A DNA stretch of 64,000 bases from Pseudobutyrivibrio sp. ACV-2 (GCF_900107545.1 NZ_FNQZ01000007.1:136408-200407); one strand, 5' to 3'. Shown: positions 43,403 to 55,179, numbered from the stretch's first letter. The notes: a model not told the origin generated them from the sequence alone. Translations and numbers: made by a program.

Positions 43403-43476
43403 GTAGGCGTAGCGTAGCTGGATAACGCATCGGACTCCGACTCCGAAGACCGCCGGTTCGAATCCGGCCGTCTACA
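43403..43476 (+). tRNA. tRNA-Arg (anticodon CCG)
   Basis: A complete cloverleaf can be drawn. The acceptor is GTAGGCG with CGTCTAC. The D-arm is GCGT with ACGC around AGCTGGATA. The anticodon stem is TCGGA with TCCGA around the loop CTCCGAC, giving anticodon CCG for codon CGG. The T-arm is GCCGG with CCGGC around TTCGAAT. The 3' CCA is not encoded. A promoter lies directly upstream. Confidence 0.95.
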
Positions 43477-43514
43477 GTTTTAAATTAGCCTGGTTACTAT
43501 AGCTGGAGGGGCAA

Positions 43515-44816
43515 ATGAGTTTAAATAAAGTAATAGAAAAGGTTAAGGAAGCCGCAGGCAAATGCGGGGATTTTATTTTTAGATATAAGAGATATTTTTT
43601 AGCAGGATGCATATTTATTTGCATGATTTTAGTATTATTTTTAGGTACTAAATCCGCAGTAACTGATACCTCTGGCGAGGGCGTATACAAAGAGTTCAAA
43701 GAAAATAAAGATACTAAAATCAATAAATTAATAGAAGACTACTACACAGCCTATGCTAATGGTGATACAGATAAAATTAAAAAACTGGTTGACCCATCAC
43801 CACTTAGTGACCAGGAAATCAGTTATATTCAGTTTTATAGCCAGTATATTGATAATTTTTCAGATATCCAGATATATACAAAGGAAGGACTTGATAAGGG
43901 GTCTTATCTTGCATCTGTGCGTGTAAATCTTAAATACAAAGATATCGATACACCAGCTCCTGGACAGGATTTCTTCTATCTTGAAACAGCTGACGGAAAA
44001 CTTTACATCAATAATAAATATGGTTCATTCAATCAGAATAATAATATTTATGAGATGGATACAAAAGTGTCTGATTTGATTTCAGTATTTATTCGTCAAC
44101 AGGATTTGCTTGATATTCAGGCTGAGGTTACAAACGAATATAATGCAGCTATCAAGAGTGATGAAGCGCTCAAGGTATTTATGACAGATACACTTAAGGC
44201 AGCAATAGTTCAGTGGAATACAGATTACAATGCCCAGGTAGCCGCGGCAGCAGAAGAAGCAGCAGCCGCAGCAGAAAAGGAGGCTGAAGAGGCAGCAAAG
44301 GCTGAGAAAGAAGCTAAAGCCAAAGAGGAAGAAGAAACCAAGGCAGCAGAAACAGATGAAGCAAAGTCAAAATCGTACGAAGGCAAGGTTAACTCTAGAG
44401 CAAATGTTCGTTCAGCAGCTGATAAAGACAGCGACAAACTTGGTTCTTTAGATAGTGGTAATGCAATTACTATATATGGTGAAGAGGGCGATTTCTATAA
44501 ATTTGATTACAATGGAACAACTGCCTACATCACCAAAGATGCTGTAACTGTCAAATCAGCAGGTGACAACACAGAGACTGAGACAGCCACAGAAAAAGAA
44601 GAGGCAAAATCAGCAGGTTCTTTAGAAAAAGGAAAGAAGATTACCATTCAGTCTACAACCAATATCCGCTCAAAGATGGATAAGTCTGCTTCTAAGGTAG
44701 CGGTTGCCTATGCAGGTGAAACTGTTGAAGTAGTTATGAGCTATGCAGAGGGATGGACAAAGGTTAAATACAAGGACAAGGAAGGTTTTATACGAACAGA
44801 CCTTTTAACAAATTAG
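43515..44816 (+). CDS. Membrane-anchored protein with two bacterial SH3 domains
   Basis: This 433-residue protein has a short cytoplasmic N-terminus, one transmembrane helix (YFLAGCIFICMILVLFLG, about residues 28-45) and a large extracellular part. A helical or cystatin-like domain with EDYYTAYANGDTDKIKKLV is followed by an Ala/Glu/Lys-rich coiled coil (about 235-290) and two SH3b domains (SRANVRSAADKDSDKLGSL and TTNIRSKMDKSASKVAVAY). SH3b domains usually bind the cell wall. The ribosome binding site is GGAGGGG. It lies 38 bases after tRNA-Arg without a clear terminator between. The function is unknown; a cell-wall-associated role is inferred. Confidence 0.78.
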   Translation: MSLNKVIEKVKEAAGKCGDFIFRYKRYFLAGCIFICMILVLFLGTKSAVTDTSGEGVYKEFKENKDTKINKLIEDYYTAYANGDTDKIKKLVDPSPLSDQEISYIQFYSQYIDNFSDIQIYTKEGLDKGSYLASVRVNLKYKDIDTPAPGQDFFYLETADGKLYINNKYGSFNQNNNIYEMDTKVSDLISVFIRQQDLLDIQAEVTNEYNAAIKSDEALKVFMTDTLKAAIVQWNTDYNAQVAAAAEEAAAAAEKEAEEAAKAEKEAKAKEEEETKAAETDEAKSKSYEGKVNSRANVRSAADKDSDKLGSLDSGNAITIYGEEGDFYKFDYNGTTAYITKDAVTVKSAGDNTETETATEKEEAKSAGSLEKGKKITIQSTTNIRSKMDKSASKVAVAYAGETVEVVMSYAEGWTKVKYKDKEGFIRTDLLTN

Positions 44817-44839
44817 TCTATAGACAGTGATAAACAATA

Positions 44840-44868
44840 ATGGAGACCATATTTTGGTCTCCATTTGT
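44840..44868 (+). terminator. Hairpin terminator after the SH3-domain protein gene
   Basis: ATGGAGACC (44840-44848) pairs perfectly with GGTCTCCAT (44856-44864), followed by TTGTT. Confidence 0.75.
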
Positions 44869-44884
44869 TAACTAGGAGGATAGA

Positions 44885-47613
<2,729 letters not shown>

Positions 47614-47664
47614 TTTGTGCTGAATTTGTAACGAAATTTTACAAAAAAAAACACATATCATTTG

Positions 47665-47670
47665 TATAAT
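47665..47670 (+). promoter_or_regulatory. -10 box directly in front of the first GGDEF gene (possible leaderless transcript)
   Basis: TATAAT at 47665-47670 ends six bases before the ATG at 47677, so a transcript from it would begin at or within a base or two of the start codon. No Shine-Dalgarno site is present. A -35 is not convincing. Confidence 0.4.
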
Positions 47671-47676
47671 AATTCC

Positions 47677-49386
47677 ATGATGGATGAAATTCGACGTAGA
47701 ATCTTAATAAAAAGGTTCCTGGTACTTCCGATGCTAATATTGATGTTACTTATAATTCTATTAGTATTCGGAAGTAGCTGGTTTACCGCATCGTCTAATT
47801 ATCGAATCAGCTGCTTGGATGAGGGCTGGTCTATTTTTCGTGGCGGAAAGGTTATTACTAATGCGTCGTTATCAGATTATAAAGTAGGTAGTAGTAAAGC
47901 AGGTGAGAGAATAACAATATCAAACACGTTGAACGTATCTGAGCATACTACCTTAATGTTCAGAAGCAAGCACGAAGCAGTTGATATGTATGTAGATGGA
48001 AGAAGAATTTACTCCCATGGAAGAGATTATCTGGAAGAGGGACGATTTATTCCGCAAAGATATAATTTGATAAATCTAAATCCAAAAGCTGCCACCCACA
48101 ATATCATGATTACATATACCATGGGTGAGGATGATTCAGTCAGCAAAATATCTCCAATATTCTATGGAAGAAGAAGTGATTTAATTCGAGCTTTCTTCAG
48201 CTATCATAGAATTTCTATGTTTATAGGTAGCTTTTTGGTTATTTATTCATGTCTTTTATGTTCGTTATGGATTTTTATGTCTCTCAATCGTCGAGACGCA
48301 GCACAAATATATTATGGTGCTTTCTTTTCTATGCTATTGGGATGCTATATTTTATCTAAAAATGACATTTTATGGTTCGTAGGAAATCATGAAATGCTAT
48401 TTTCTTTGATGGAATATATCTGTGTATCTTTAATGCCGTTGGCGTTTACAATTCTGTTTCACTCAATTAATCATAATGAATTATTAAAATTCCAAAAATC
48501 TATTTTAAAAATTAATATCGTATTGCCAGTAATTATCTTTACAATGCATTTTTCTGGAATAATTCATATAAATAGATTCAGAGAAATTGTTGGTATTATC
48601 GGTTTCGCAGAAATAATTCTTATTCTACCATCGCTTGTTAGTGCTCTAAAAAAACAATTCAAACAGAATTTAGAGACGGATTACTATGCAGGATTGGATG
48701 CCGATTATTATCTAATTTTTGGCTTTTTCAGCTTAGTGATTTCTGCGTTAATAGAAATGATTATGGTATTAAGTTTTAATGTAAATAGCGATTTTACCGA
48801 CAAGAAACTATTTCCAACTGTGGATTCCCTGGAATTTGGTATGTTGATTTTTATGATGTGCCATTTTGTTTATTATCTAATGAATGGTATTAATCATATG
48901 AGCGCAGATATGATAAAGGCTCAATTAGAGGGCTTGGCATATACGGATGCACTGACAGGATTGATGAATAGAGCCGCATGTGCAGAATTTTTTGCAACCG
49001 TAGGTGAGGAGTATGCATTGGTTAGTCTGGATTTAGATAGATTAAAACAGGTGAATGACACACTTGGGCATACAGAAGGGGATAGGATGATAAAGACCTT
49101 TGCCCAGTTGTTAAAAAAGACTTTTGCCGGTGCGGCTATATTGGCACGTAATGGCGGGGATGAGTTTGTAGCTGCTTTTGAAAATTCAAGTCCTGAGGAA
49201 ATTGAAAAATGTATCGATAATCTTAACGAAGAAATGAGAATTTTTAATGAAAAGAAAGATACATTTACATTATCAGCATCTGCAGGATATGCCTTTGCAT
49301 CTGAGGTGGAAGGGAAAAAAGTTCATGATGTTTTTTATTTAGCAGATCAGCGTATGTACAAAATGAAGGAGGCTCACCATGGGTAA
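47677..49386 (+). CDS. Membrane diguanylate cyclase, 7TM-type sensor with GGDEF domain
   Basis: This protein of about 569 residues makes cyclic di-GMP. An N-terminal membrane helix is followed by a beta-rich extracytoplasmic domain (about 35-175) and about seven membrane helices (about 175-410), resembling 7TMR-DISM sensors. The C-terminal GGDEF domain has TDALTGLMNRAA and the intact active site RNGGDEF (GGDEF at about 493-497). The usual RxxD inhibitory site is absent. The start is ATG 47677 or 47680; no ribosome binding site is seen and a TATAAT lies just upstream. It overlaps the next gene, a paralogue, by eight bases. Confidence 0.87.
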   Translation: MMDEIRRRILIKRFLVLPMLILMLLIILLVFGSSWFTASSNYRISCLDEGWSIFRGGKVITNASLSDYKVGSSKAGERITISNTLNVSEHTTLMFRSKHEAVDMYVDGRRIYSHGRDYLEEGRFIPQRYNLINLNPKAATHNIMITYTMGEDDSVSKISPIFYGRRSDLIRAFFSYHRISMFIGSFLVIYSCLLCSLWIFMSLNRRDAAQIYYGAFFSMLLGCYILSKNDILWFVGNHEMLFSLMEYICVSLMPLAFTILFHSINHNELLKFQKSILKINIVLPVIIFTMHFSGIIHINRFREIVGIIGFAEIILILPSLVSALKKQFKQNLETDYYAGLDADYYLIFGFFSLVISALIEMIMVLSFNVNSDFTDKKLFPTVDSLEFGMLIFMMCHFVYYLMNGINHMSADMIKAQLEGLAYTDALTGLMNRAACAEFFATVGEEYALVSLDLDRLKQVNDTLGHTEGDRMIKTFAQLLKKTFAGAAILARNGGDEFVAAFENSSPEEIEKCIDNLNEEMRIFNEKKDTFTLSASAGYAFASEVEGKKVHDVFYLADQRMYKMKEAHHG

Positions 49387-51055
49387 AAAGTATGTTTATC
49401 TTGGAATAGCCTTTATCGCTTTTGTAATAATTGTATCGCTGGGAAACATTTTGTTAAAACCTAAGGGCTATTCAAATGTTACAGTATTAAACGATGGTTG
49501 GAATGTGACTTATAACGACAAAACCTATGAAGACGTGCAATTGTCCATGCTGAGAAGTATTGTTGGAAGCGGCTCAGCGGAAGGAGACAGGATTGTCTTT
49601 ACAAAGGAAGGTGTCAATTTAAGAGATTATGTTTCACCAACAATTATGTTTGAGTCCAGATTTAGTGAATGGACTGTTTATGCTAATTCAAAAAAGGTAG
49701 ATGAAAGGTTTATAGGCGCCTACAAAAATAACAGATTTATTGGTTGTGAAAATAATTTTGTGGCATTGCCAAGGTCATATACTCCTGTGACAGTGGAAAT
49801 AGATTTACTGGTTACAGAAGAAGGAGCATATAATTTTTATGAGGCTCCTGCTGTAGGCGGATATTTTGATTTACTGTTATATGAAGTATATAAACATATG
49901 TTTGTGTTTTTGATATCAGCTTTTCTCATTGTTTTTGGTATTGTATTTTTGGCGGTGGCAGTAGGTTTCAGAAGCGAGATAGCAGAGATGAATATGCAGA
50001 TTTACTCGGCACTGCTATATATAGTTCTTGGAACATGGCTTATGACACAGTTTAAATTGCTGGATTTATTCATTGAAACTAATGGACATCAAACTGAAAT
50101 AGAATATATTTCTTTATATATGGTAGTCCCAATTATGTATGTAGTAATAGGCTGTATGAGAGACTATATTAAAAAGAAAATTTTTTTGATTTTTGCTATT
50201 ACGGGTTCAGTAATCCCATTCATATTAATATTTATTCATTTTGCAGGGATAACTCACATTAACCAAACACTAGTGATTTATCAAATTGACGGAATTGTAT
50301 TGATTGTTTTTATGATTGTCATGCTACTTCGCAATGGTTCTGGCTTGAAGGAAGCCACTATAGCCCAATATGTGCAAATCGTTGGGCTGGGAGCCCTTGG
50401 CGTATCCTTTTTGTTTAATGTACTTTTTTATTATTTGGAGATGATAGGAGTTTCTGAGCAGATTATGCTTTCAAAATTGGCAGTTCCGATGGGGGCCATG
50501 TGCATGGTTTTTGCAACTCTGCTCAATTATTACACTTTTATATCTGAGTCCTATGCTAGGCAAAAGGAGTATTCATCACTTGCTCATCTTGCCTATGCTG
50601 ATGAACTTACCGGCCTGGCAAACCGAGCTAGATATGATTCATATATGTCATCCATAAATAAAGAAGATGACTATTGCATAGTCAGTATTGATTTGAATGG
50701 ACTGAAAACTATAAATGATAACATGGGGCATTTGTCAGGAGATAAATATTTGACAGAATTTGCAGAGGGACTAAAAGAGACCTTTGGCCAGATAGGTTTT
50801 GTTGCAAGAATTGGTGGAGACGAATTTGTTGCTATTCTTAAAAGAGATGTCATGACACAGGTCGAGAAATATGCAACTAAACTAAATAATTATTTAGATG
50901 ATTTAAATAAAGAAGATTCATCTATTCATCGCAGCGCTGCAATTGGTTACGCCTATAAACACGAATATGTTAATGCCGATTCAAATCTGGTATATCTCAA
51001 AGCCGATGAGCGTATGTATAATAATAAAGAATTAATGCATGGCGCAAGCCGTTAG
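49379..51055 (+). CDS. Second membrane diguanylate cyclase, paralogue of the preceding gene
   Basis: This 558-residue protein has the same layout: an N-terminal helix, an extracytoplasmic beta-rich domain starting near LNDGWNVTYNDKTYEDVQ, a seven-helix membrane region with FAGITHINQ (compare FSGIIHINR in the neighbour), and a GGDEF domain with ADELTGLANRARYD and RIGGDEF (GGDEF at 479-483). No RxxD inhibitory site is seen before it. AAGGAGG in the end of the preceding gene serves as ribosome binding site. The two look like a tandem duplication that has diverged in the sensor. Confidence 0.88.
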   Translation: MGKKYVYLGIAFIAFVIIVSLGNILLKPKGYSNVTVLNDGWNVTYNDKTYEDVQLSMLRSIVGSGSAEGDRIVFTKEGVNLRDYVSPTIMFESRFSEWTVYANSKKVDERFIGAYKNNRFIGCENNFVALPRSYTPVTVEIDLLVTEEGAYNFYEAPAVGGYFDLLLYEVYKHMFVFLISAFLIVFGIVFLAVAVGFRSEIAEMNMQIYSALLYIVLGTWLMTQFKLLDLFIETNGHQTEIEYISLYMVVPIMYVVIGCMRDYIKKKIFLIFAITGSVIPFILIFIHFAGITHINQTLVIYQIDGIVLIVFMIVMLLRNGSGLKEATIAQYVQIVGLGALGVSFLFNVLFYYLEMIGVSEQIMLSKLAVPMGAMCMVFATLLNYYTFISESYARQKEYSSLAHLAYADELTGLANRARYDSYMSSINKEDDYCIVSIDLNGLKTINDNMGHLSGDKYLTEFAEGLKETFGQIGFVARIGGDEFVAILKRDVMTQVEKYATKLNNYLDDLNKEDSSIHRSAAIGYAYKHEYVNADSNLVYLKADERMYNNKELMHGASR

Positions 51056-51119
51056 GTTGTGTTATCATTAAAAAAGTTACGTGAGATATACTAGTTTTTG
51101 ATGAAGGAGAGGGAGAAGT

Positions 51120-52043
51120 ATGCCAATTCGAACACAAAATGATTTACCTGCAAAGGCAATACTTGAAAATGAAAACATATTCGTTATGGATGAAAATAGG
51201 TCTACTCATCAGGACATTAGACCTATATCAATCGGTATTTTAAACCTTATGCCATTAAAGGAGGATACGGAGCTTCAGCTTTTGCGTTCTCTTTCAAATA
51301 CTCCACTGCAGGTGGATGTGACATTTTTGACTGTGGGAAGTCATGAAAGCAAACATACAAGTAAGACACATTTAGATACATTTTATGAGCGTATCGAGGA
51401 TGTGTACGATAGATATTTTGATGGGCTTATCATCACAGGTGCGCCTGTGGAGCAGATGCCTTTTGAGGAGGTAGATTACTGGGAGGAGCTTACCCACGTA
51501 TTCGAGTGGACAAAAACCCATGTTACATCCACACTTCATCTATGCTGGGGTTGCCAGGCTGGATTGTATTACCGCTATGGCATCCAAAAATATGATTTGG
51601 ATGAAAAGAAATTTGGCATTTTCCCACATAGAGTTCAAAACAGAAAGATTCCTATTGTCCGTGGATTCGATGATATATTTTACGCTCCACACAGTCGTCA
51701 CACAGGCATGCGCACCGCGGATATCGAAGCCTGCGATGAGCTTGTAGTCTGCGCTAAGAGCGAAGAAGCTGGTGTGTTCCTTTGCATGTCAAAGGACGGC
51801 AGCAATATTTTTGTCATGGGCCATCCAGAGTACGACCGCTACACACTGGACAGCGAGTACAAGCGCGACAAGGGCAAAGGATTGGATATCGCACTTCCAG
51901 TCAATTATTATCCTAATGATGATCCTGAGGAGAAGCCTTTGCTTCAGTGGAGAAGTCATGGGAATATTTTGTATTCTAATTGGTTGAATTACTACGTATA
52001 TCAGAACACCCCTTATGAGTGGAATAAGATTAGTGAGAAATAG
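51120..52043 (+). CDS. metA: Homoserine O-acetyltransferase (MetA/MetAA type)
   Basis: This 307-residue enzyme activates homoserine for methionine synthesis. It has MPIRTQNDLPAKAIL, the nucleophile Cys142 in HLCWGCQAGLYYRYG, and the catalytic GHPEYD histidine motif. Residue 111 is Glu (GAPVE), the residue reported to select acetyl-CoA over succinyl-CoA in this family, so it is called an acetyltransferase despite the historical succinyltransferase name. No SAM riboswitch is seen in the 64 bases upstream. It is the last chromosomal gene before the mobile element. Confidence 0.92.
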   Translation: MPIRTQNDLPAKAILENENIFVMDENRSTHQDIRPISIGILNLMPLKEDTELQLLRSLSNTPLQVDVTFLTVGSHESKHTSKTHLDTFYERIEDVYDRYFDGLIITGAPVEQMPFEEVDYWEELTHVFEWTKTHVTSTLHLCWGCQAGLYYRYGIQKYDLDEKKFGIFPHRVQNRKIPIVRGFDDIFYAPHSRHTGMRTADIEACDELVVCAKSEEAGVFLCMSKDGSNIFVMGHPEYDRYTLDSEYKRDKGKGLDIALPVNYYPNDDPEEKPLLQWRSHGNILYSNWLNYYVYQNTPYEWNKISEK

Positions 52044-52069
52044 CGTAAATACTGGGGTTGCGGGCATTG

Positions 52070-52119
52070 TCGTAACCTGTTATAAGCTATCATAACTTAT
52101 CGTAAGTTGTCATAACGTA
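52070..52119. repeat. Five tandem 10-bp degenerate repeats at the edge of the mobile element
   Basis: Five consecutive 10-bp units occur: TCGTAACCTG, TTATAAGCTA, TCATAACTTA, TCGTAAGTTG and TCATAACGTA. The consensus is TCRTAAsNTR. The unit equals one helical turn, so binding sites would fall on one face of the DNA, as in iterons, partition sites or integrase arm sites. The block begins 27 bases after metA. Confidence 0.7.
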
Positions 52120-52168
52120 TGGTGTAAAAATGGCGTAAAATGGGCATTCTTACATTTGGTCTCATGAA

Positions 52169-52328
52169 AAAATGGTGTATAAAATGGTGTATAAATTTCA
52201 TACACCATTTACCTCAAAAAACGTGATAAATACAGTACATAGAGCAATTATTCAATTGAGTAATTGCTCTTATTTTTTACCCTTTTTTGGGGTAAATTAA
52301 TCATTTTTTTAAGGAGGTATACACCATT
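52169..52328. promoter_or_regulatory. Operator-like array of AAATGGTGTAT repeats upstream of the element's first gene
   Basis: AAAATGGTGTAT occurs twice in exact tandem (52169-52180, 52181-52192). An inverted copy, ATACACCATTT, follows at 52200-52210, and another inverted copy, ATACACCATT, at 52319-52328 sits between the AAGGAGG site and the start codon of the DUF5688 gene. The arrangement suggests cooperative binding by a repressor. A -10/-35 pair is not clearly visible. Confidence 0.62.
52241..52278 (+). terminator. Hairpin terminator in front of the mobile-element operon
   Basis: AGAGCAATTA (52241-52250) pairs perfectly with TAATTGCTCT (52261-52270), the loop is itself partly palindromic (TCAATTGA), and TATTTTTT follows. 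It lies between the repeat array and the first gene, so it either ends transcripts from the chromosome side or acts as an attenuator. Confidence 0.82.
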
Positions 52329-53402
52329 ATGATGGACTATGAACAGTTCAAAGAGCAGTTCAAAGAAGACCTTAAGATGAATCTTGAGGCAAAGGGGCAT
52401 GAGATCGCCAGTGTTGATATTGGCCCTTCACAGAAGCTTAATCAGGGTGCTTATGACGCAATTTCTGTTAAGCTAGAGGATTCCATGATGGGGCCTAGTG
52501 GTAATTTCTCAAATCTGTTTGCAGCATATGAGAAAACAGATGATTACGACCTGGTTCTGAACCACGCGACAAGGATGATGGATGACGCTATTTCTAACAT
52601 GCCAAGCTACGATGCAAATCAGCTTACAGATTATGATTTCATCAAGGACAAGCTGGTACTTGAAGCAGTAAATGCGGAAAAGAATTCATCACTTCTAGAG
52701 AAGGTTCCTCACAAAGATATGGAGGATATAGCGATTGTATATCGCGTATTGCTTGGACAGATGGATGATGGAATAGCATCAGTTGTGGTTACAAATGAGA
52801 TGCTTGAGAAGATGGATATTACAAAGGAGCAACTTCATCAGGATGCTCTTATTTCATCACCGGAGATCAGACCTGTGGAGGTTAATACTTTATTTGGAAC
52901 AATTGCAGAGCTTATTCCGGATGCAGGATTTATGCTCCCTGCTGGTGGACCAGAAGATCAGATTCTCGTTGGAACAGTGGCGGATAAGCATCATGGAGCT
53001 GGTGTTATTGCTTATGAGGGCTTCTTGGATGAGCAGGCAAAAAAGATGGGAGAAGACTTCTATATTATCCCTTGTTCAATCCACGAGGTGCTTTTAGTAC
53101 CTGAGTCTATGGCTCACGATATAGATTCACTTAAGGAGATGATATCCAATGTGAATTCTTGTGAGTTAGAGCCAGAGGACATCCTTTCGGATAATCTATA
53201 TCACTATGATTCAAAGGAAAAGGTATTTGAGCTGGCTGAGAACTTCAAAGAGCGTATAGCTACAAAGGAGCATGAGCCTGATAAAGAGGCTGAGAAAGAA
53301 TCTGCTGTTGGTAAGCTTAAGAAGACCCAGGATAAGGTCAAGGAAGCTCCCAAAAAGGAGCATAAACCAAAGTCTAAGGACAAAGGTGAAATGGCTATAT
53401 AA
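52329..53402 (+). CDS. DUF5688-family protein of the mobile element
   Basis: This 357-residue soluble protein resembles the DUF5688 family found in Lachnospiraceae genomes and conjugative elements; its biochemical role is unknown. Recognisable segments are FKEQFKEDLKMNLEAKGHE and EVNTLFGTIAELIPDAGFML, and the C-terminus is a Lys/Glu-rich charged tail of about 50 residues. The start is ATG 52329 or 52332, rather far (11-14 bases) from AAGGAGG, with an operator-like repeat in between. It is followed closely by the replication gene. It is the first gene of the element seen here. Confidence 0.72.
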   Translation: MMDYEQFKEQFKEDLKMNLEAKGHEIASVDIGPSQKLNQGAYDAISVKLEDSMMGPSGNFSNLFAAYEKTDDYDLVLNHATRMMDDAISNMPSYDANQLTDYDFIKDKLVLEAVNAEKNSSLLEKVPHKDMEDIAIVYRVLLGQMDDGIASVVVTNEMLEKMDITKEQLHQDALISSPEIRPVEVNTLFGTIAELIPDAGFMLPAGGPEDQILVGTVADKHHGAGVIAYEGFLDEQAKKMGEDFYIIPCSIHEVLLVPESMAHDIDSLKEMISNVNSCELEPEDILSDNLYHYDSKEKVFELAENFKERIATKEHEPDKEAEKESAVGKLKKTQDKVKEAPKKEHKPKSKDKGEMAI

Positions 53403-53435
53403 GCCAAATAAAGTGAATATACGAGGTGGGATTTA

Positions 53436-54365
53436 ATGTCTAAAAAGTATTTTTATGGTCGGCGGCAAGCTGACCTTTTTTCATTTATAAGAATTCCAAA
53501 GTTGTTACTAACGGGAAAAAGATATCGCAAGCTTTCCTGTGAAGCGAAGGTACTGTATGGTTTCCTGTTGGATAGGATGAGTTTATCTGCAGAAAATGAA
53601 TGGTTTGATGATGAAGGTAGAGTCTTTGTTTACTGCACAATCAGTGAAGCTGCTGAAGAGGTTATTGGTTGTGGAGAGAAAAAGGCCTGCAGTGTATTCA
53701 AAGAGCTTGAGGAAATTGAATTAATTGAAAGAAAAAGGCAGGGGCTGAATAAGCCAAATCTCATCTATGTATTGGACTTTTCAGAGGAAGTGTCGGATGG
53801 ACACTTCCGGAATTGTCCAAATGACAATTCAAGAAATGTCGATAAATCAAATCAAGAATTGTCGGAAAGACAAACAAATAATACTAAGTTTAATAAAACT
53901 GAATTTAGTGATACTGAGTCTAGTCAAGTCTTGTCTAATGATGAAGGTTATGTAGATGAAGGACGTGACAGGACGAGACAAGACTTTGATAACTACTCAG
54001 CAATCAGAAGTTATATTGCAAACCAAATAAGTCTTGAGGCTTTGAAAGTTGATTATTCAGATAATCCTCTTGTTGATGAGCTTTATGAGTTGATTGTTGA
54101 TGTAGTTACGTCATCTAAGAAGGAAATCGTTATTTGTGGAGAGAAAAAGCCAATGAGTATTGTTAGATCACAGTTTATGAAACTGAATATGTTTAATATC
54201 GCATTCGTGCTGGAACGTCTAGAAGAAACAAAACCGAAAATAGGTAACATCAAATCGTATCTTTTAACGACCTTGTATAACTCGCTATTAACGACATCTT
54301 CTTACTACAGGACTCGTTGCAATAATGAAATATTTAGGAATGAAGGAGGGCAAAACAATGAGTAA
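53436..54365 (+). CDS. repA: RepA_N-type replication initiator protein
   Basis: This 309-residue protein begins with a RepA N-terminal domain (FFSFIRIPK-like LFSFIRIPKLLLTG, then LSCEAKVLYGFLLDRMSLS and EAAEEVIGCGEKKA), a winged-helix initiator domain of Gram-positive plasmids and elements. A variable linker follows, and a C-terminal domain (RSQFMKLNMFNIAFVLERLE) resembles the DUF6017 region found in such initiators. It likely starts autonomous replication of the excised element. Its end overlaps parA by eight bases, forming a rep-par module. Confidence 0.88.
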   Translation: MSKKYFYGRRQADLFSFIRIPKLLLTGKRYRKLSCEAKVLYGFLLDRMSLSAENEWFDDEGRVFVYCTISEAAEEVIGCGEKKACSVFKELEEIELIERKRQGLNKPNLIYVLDFSEEVSDGHFRNCPNDNSRNVDKSNQELSERQTNNTKFNKTEFSDTESSQVLSNDEGYVDEGRDRTRQDFDNYSAIRSYIANQISLEALKVDYSDNPLVDELYELIVDVVTSSKKEIVICGEKKPMSIVRSQFMKLNMFNIAFVLERLEETKPKIGNIKSYLLTTLYNSLLTTSSYYRTRCNNEIFRNEGGQNNE

Positions 54366-55179
54366 GCCAATTGTTATGGCGCTTGTAAATCAGAAAGGTG
54401 GGACTGGGAAAACCCAAAGTACAGAAAATCTTGGAATTGGTCTTGCTGCAGAAGGAAAAAAGGTTTTATTGGTTGATTTGGACCCACAGGGTTCACTTAC
54501 CATCAGCCTTGGGTATCCACGAACAGATGAGATACCGGTAACAGTAAAGGATATTATGGCAAAGGTGCTTAATGAAGAGCGGATAGTGGCTGACGAAGGG
54601 ATACTTCATCACAAAGAAGGTGTTGACTTGCTTCCAGCAAATATCGAGTTATCTGGTATGGAATTATCGCTTGTCAATTATATGAGTCGTGAAAGAGTTT
54701 TGAAAGAATATATTGATTCCGTAAAAACGAATTACGACTATGTGCTAATTGATTGTATGCCTTCACTTGGAATGCTTACCGTAAATGCGTTAGCAGCTGC
54801 AGATCAGTTGGTTATACCAGTTCAGGCACAGTACCTTTCGGCTAAAGGTTTAGAGCAGCTTTTACAGACTGTTAGCAAAGTAAGACGACAGATTAATCCC
54901 AATCTTAAGATTGATGGAATCCTCTTAACAATGGTGGATAACAGAACAAACTACGCTAAGGATATTAGTAATCTTATTCGTGAGACTTATGGCAGCAAGT
55001 TAAAGGTTTATAAAACTGAGATTCCACATTCAGTTAGAGCAGCTGAAATAAGTGCTGAGGGCAAGAGTATTTACGCTCATGACCCTAAAGGAAAAGTTGC
55101 AGAGGCTTATAGAGAGTTAACCAAGGAGGTATTGAAGAATGAAAGAGCGCGCAAACATTCAATTGACCAGTTACGATGA
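54358..55179 (+). CDS. parA: ParA-family partition ATPase
   Basis: This protein of 273 residues has the deviant Walker A NQKGGTGKTQ (residues 11-20), LLVDLDPQGSLT (Walker A' region) and YVLIDCMPSLGMLTVNA (Walker B). It partitions the element with ParB. The start is ATG 54358 after GGAGGG; an upstream ATG at 54325 lies inside repA and lacks a site. It overlaps repA by eight bases and parB by 41 bases, so the three are one transcript. Confidence 0.92.
   Translation: MSKPIVMALVNQKGGTGKTQSTENLGIGLAAEGKKVLLVDLDPQGSLTISLGYPRTDEIPVTVKDIMAKVLNEERIVADEGILHHKEGVDLLPANIELSGMELSLVNYMSRERVLKEYIDSVKTNYDYVLIDCMPSLGMLTVNALAAADQLVIPVQAQYLSAKGLEQLLQTVSKVRRQINPNLKIDGILLTMVDNRTNYAKDISNLIRETYGSKLKVYKTEIPHSVRAAEISAEGKSIYAHDPKGKVAEAYRELTKEVLKNERARKHSIDQLR

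Noticed and set aside
51056-51119. SAM riboswitch upstream of metA
   Set aside because: The 64-base gap is too short and lacks the S-box elements.
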